Shown piece by piece: positions 61,770 to 64,000 of a stretch of DNA of 64,000 nt (within the stretch, counting starts at the first letter, position 1; each line of letters starts with the position of its first letter). The notes under the pieces were generated by a model, which ran no database searches, had not been told where the DNA came from, and saw nothing but the letters and a program-made list of their open reading frames with translations. The translations under genes were made by a program, and so were the position numbers. The DNA lies in the NCBI RefSeq assembly GCF_013408525.1, contig NZ_JACBZM010000001.1, positions 3,348,001 to 3,412,000 on the forward strand, in the 5' to 3' direction. The DNA is from Nocardioides aromaticivorans (GTDB lineage: Bacteria; Actinomycetota; Actinomycetes; Propionibacteriales; Nocardioidaceae).

Positions 61770-62611
61770 TGGCCCGCCGTACCTCGTTGCCCGTCCGCGT
61801 CGGCGCGGACCTGGTGGGGATCCTCGTCTTCCTCGCCTGCGTCTTCCCGGTCTACTGGATGGTCAGCCGCTCGTTCTTGCCGCGCAACCGGATCAAGGGC
61901 GAGGACCCCGTCTTCGTCCCGACCGGCGGCACCCTCGACAACTACCGCCGGGTCTTCGCCGACGGCTCGTTCACCGACGCGCTGGTCACCAGCCTGACCG
62001 TCACCCTGCTGACCGTCGGGGTGGCCCTGCTCTTCGCCTTCCTGGCGGCGGTCGCGGTGAGCCGCTTCCGGTTCCGCGGACGTCGTACCTTCATCCTGAC
62101 GTTGCTGGTGATCCAGATGATCCCGGCCGAGGCGCTGTTCATCAGCCAGTACAGGATGCTCGACGGGATGGGCCTGCTCAACTCCGTCATCGGCCTCACC
62201 ATCGTGTACGTCGCCAGCGTGCTCCCGTTCACCGTGTGGACCCTGCGTGGGTTCGTCGACGGGGTGCCCCGCGAGCTCGAGGAGGCCGCGATGATGGACG
62301 GCTGCTCGCGGACCCAGGCGTTCTTCAAGGTCACCCTGCCGCTGCTCGCGCCCGGCCTGGTGGCGACCGGCGTCTTCGGGTTCATCCAGGCGTGGAACGA
62401 GTTCACGCTGGCGGTCGTCGTGATGACCGACCCGGCGAAGGAGACGCTGCCGGTGTGGCTGGTCGCGTTCACCGACTCGCGCAGCCGTGGCGTCGACTGG
62501 GGCGCGATCATGGCGTCCTCGACGCTGATCACGATCCCGGTGATCATCTTCTTCCTGGTCGTGCAGCGGCGGATGGTCTCGGGCATCACCGCGGGCGCGG
62601 TGAAGGGATGA
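61769..62611 (+). CDS. Sugar ABC transporter permease 2 (MalG-type)
   Basis: 280 residues, six membrane helices. The EAA loop is VPRELEEAAMMDGCSRTQAF with VTLPLLAPGL after it; WNEFTLAVVVM is the usual later segment. Pairs with permease 1 to form the channel. Overlaps the GH3 gene by four bases. Confidence 0.93.
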   Translation: MARRTSLPVRVGADLVGILVFLACVFPVYWMVSRSFLPRNRIKGEDPVFVPTGGTLDNYRRVFADGSFTDALVTSLTVTLLTVGVALLFAFLAAVAVSRFRFRGRRTFILTLLVIQMIPAEALFISQYRMLDGMGLLNSVIGLTIVYVASVLPFTVWTLRGFVDGVPRELEEAAMMDGCSRTQAFFKVTLPLLAPGLVATGVFGFIQAWNEFTLAVVVMTDPAKETLPVWLVAFTDSRSRGVDWGAIMASSTLITIPVIIFFLVVQRRMVSGITAGAVKG

Positions 62612-64000
62612 GCGTGGTCGGAGAGCTGGCCCTGCGGGTCCAGCTGGCGTCCTTCGAGGGACCGTCCCTGCCGGCGGAGTGGGCGGCCCTCCTCGAGGAG
62701 GGGCTCGGCGGGGTCTGCCTGTTCGGGTCCAACCTCACCGGCTCGCTCGACGACGCGGCGAGCCTGGTCGCGGCGGTGCGCGCGGCCCGGCCGGGGGCGA
62801 TCGTCGCCACGGACGAGGAGGGCGGCGACGTCACCCGGCTGCACAGCCGGGACGCCAGCCCGGTGCCCGGGCCAGCCGTGCTCGGCGCCGTCGACGACGA
62901 GGAGCTGACCCGTGGGGTCGGCGCCGCGGTCGGTGCGGAGCTGGCATCGGTCGGCATCGACCTCGACCTCGGCCCGGTCGCCGACGTCAACAGCAACCCG
63001 GACAACCCGGTCATCGGCACGCGGAGCTTCGGCGCGGCCCCCTCCCTCGTCGCGCGGCACGTGGCGGCCTGGGTGGACGGGCTGCAGTCCGCGGGCGTCG
63101 CGGCGTGCGTGAAGCACTTCCCCGGCCACGGCGACACCGCCCAGGACAGCCACCTCGCGCTGCCGGTCGTCGACGCCACGCCGGCGACGCTGCGCGAGCG
63201 CGAGCTGGTGCCCTTCGCCGCCGCGGTCGGGGCCGGGGCCGCGGCGGTGATGACGTCGCACCTGGTGGTGCCGGCGCTCGACCCGGCACTGCCGGCGACG
63301 CTGAGTGCCCCCGTCCTCGGGCTGCTGCGCGACGAGCTCGGCTTCTACGGCGCGATCGTCAGCGACGCCCTCGACATGGCCGGCGCGTCCGGCGACCGCT
63401 CGATCCCCGAGGCCGCGGTCGAGGCGCTGGTCGCCGGTGTCGACCTCCTCTGCACCGGACCCGACAAGCCGGCCACCCTGGTGCGCGACATCCAGGCCGC
63501 GATCGTGGCCGCCGTCGCCCAGGGCCGCCTGCCACTCGCCCGCCTGGTCGAAGCCGCCGACCGGGTGGCCGTCCTGCGCCGAAGTGTGAGGGTTTCTCCG
63601 CCGAAGTGTGAGGGTTTCTCCGTCGAGGTGTCGGAGATGGTCGCGGCGGCGCGCCGGGCCTGCGTCGTCGAGGGCACGCTCCCGGACCTCTCCGGCGCCC
63701 GCGTGGTGAGTATCGCGACCGAGGCCAATATCGCCGTCGGCGAGGGCCGCTGGGGCGTGGCCGCCGACCTCGTCGTGGGCGAGGGCGACCGGCTGCCGGA
63801 CGGGCCGGTCGTCGTACAGGTGAGGGACGGGCACCGGCGGCCGGGAGTCGCCGCGATGCTCGCGGCGGCGAGGGGGCCGGTGCTCGTCGTCGAGTGGGGC
63901 TGGCCCGGCCCGCGCACCGGCTGGGCGGACGCCCCGCACGCCCGGGTGTGCACGCGGGGCAACAGCGGACCGTCGATCGCGGCGGTCGAGGAGATCTTGC
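62608..64000 (+). CDS. Glycoside hydrolase family 3, beta-N-acetylhexosaminidase-like, 3' end outside the window
   Basis: 464 residues are visible. The catalytic barrel has the NagZ-type signature KHFPGHGDTAQDSH (169-182), whose Asp/His pair acts as acid-base in N-acetylhexosaminidases, and nucleophile Asp253 in IVSDALDMAG. DVNSNPDNPVIGTRSFG is also conserved. A second domain starts after about residue 335. Cytoplasmic, since no signal peptide is seen, so it would trim imported amino-sugar oligosaccharides. Two tandem 22-base repeats (63577-63620) interrupt the linker between domains with atypical codons. Confidence 0.9.
   Translation, partial: MSVVGELALRVQLASFEGPSLPAEWAALLEEGLGGVCLFGSNLTGSLDDAASLVAAVRAARPGAIVATDEEGGDVTRLHSRDASPVPGPAVLGAVDDEELTRGVGAAVGAELASVGIDLDLGPVADVNSNPDNPVIGTRSFGAAPSLVARHVAAWVDGLQSAGVAACVKHFPGHGDTAQDSHLALPVVDATPATLRERELVPFAAAVGAGAAAVMTSHLVVPALDPALPATLSAPVLGLLRDELGFYGAIVSDALDMAGASGDRSIPEAAVEALVAGVDLLCTGPDKPATLVRDIQAAIVAAVAQGRLPLARLVEAADRVAVLRRSVRVSPPKCEGFSVEVSEMVAAARRACVVEGTLPDLSGARVVSIATEANIAVGEGRWGVAADLVVGEGDRLPDGPVVVQVRDGHRRPGVAAMLAAARGPVLVVEWGWPGPRTGWADAPHARVCTRGNSGPSIAAVEEIL
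63577..63620 (+). repeat. 22-base tandem duplication inside the GH3 gene
   Basis: A block beginning CGCCGAAGTGTGAGG and ending GTTTCTC occurs twice head to tail, identical. Because 22 is not a multiple of three, the two copies are read in different frames (SVRVSP, then KCEGFS). Codons AGT, AGG, GTT and TCT are rare in the neighbouring genes, so the segment looks inserted. Confidence 0.9.

Noticed and set aside
1..64000. tRNA or rRNA genes
   Set aside because: I saw no cloverleaf with a CCA-type end or rRNA-like sequence in the gaps; a covariance search would be decisive.

Overview
The window is a piece of a very GC-rich actinobacterial chromosome. The best guess is Nocardioides or a close relative. 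This rests on base composition, a mycofactocin-type methanol dehydrogenase locus, an Rv1747-like FHA-ABC exporter, the actinobacterial MoxR/DUF58/DUF4350/DUF4129 gene set, many leaderless-looking promoters, and dispersed palindromic repeats between genes. The genus is inferred, not proven.

Layout. (1) 1-19.6 kb, an oxidative metabolism block: the end of an XdhC/CoxI maturation gene; a GAF-domain regulator; a repeat-rich gap with a DUF222/HNH (13E12-type) gene; a small hypothetical protein and a divergent lipoprotein; a molybdenum hydroxylase operon (small, large and medium subunits plus a CoxG-like protein) whose large subunit has the form II motif AYRGAGR; an iron alcohol dehydrogenase with a NarL-type two-component pair (MnoSR-like); then on the minus strand an NDMA-dependent methanol dehydrogenase (mno), a CoxD-like MoxR ATPase, a CoxE-like VWA protein, a mycofactocin methyltransferase (mftM-like) and a GPR1/FUN34/YaaH acetate permease. 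Crp-type palindromes sit upstream of four transcription units here. (2) 19.7-32.1 kb, two further MoxR/VWA/DUF58 systems: a Bat-like operon, and a locus matching Mycobacterium tuberculosis Rv3690-Rv3695, with divergent RDD and SpoIIM genes. (3) 32.5-54.1 kb, the S10-spc-alpha ribosomal protein cluster from rpsJ to rplQ with secY, adk, map, infA and rpoA. It is interrupted between map and infA by isochorismate synthase, an FHA-FHA-ABC exporter and an LLM flavin oxidoreductase, and it ends at a strong terminator. (4) 54.1-57.1 kb: a membrane protein, ispH, yciO and a DUF6542-like membrane protein. (5) 57.1-64 kb, a sugar uptake locus: an MsmK/UgpC-type ATPase divergent from a ROK repressor, then a binding lipoprotein, two permeases and a GH3 beta-N-acetylhexosaminidase cut by the window end.

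How the parts may work together. Block 1 reads as an alcohol-to-acid route: mycofactocin-linked alcohol oxidation to aldehyde, a form II molybdenum hydroxylase as a candidate for the next oxidation step, an acetate-type permease, a shared two-component sensor and probable catabolite (Crp) control. The CoxD/CoxE-like pair with histidine-rich tracts may be a metal or cofactor maturation machine. Block 5 reads as uptake and trimming of amino-sugar or other oligosaccharides under a ROK repressor. I see no tRNA, rRNA, CRISPR array, insertion sequence or prophage. Gene-free stretches over 300 bases are 1963-2491 (repeats) and 32081-32482 (rpsJ leader).
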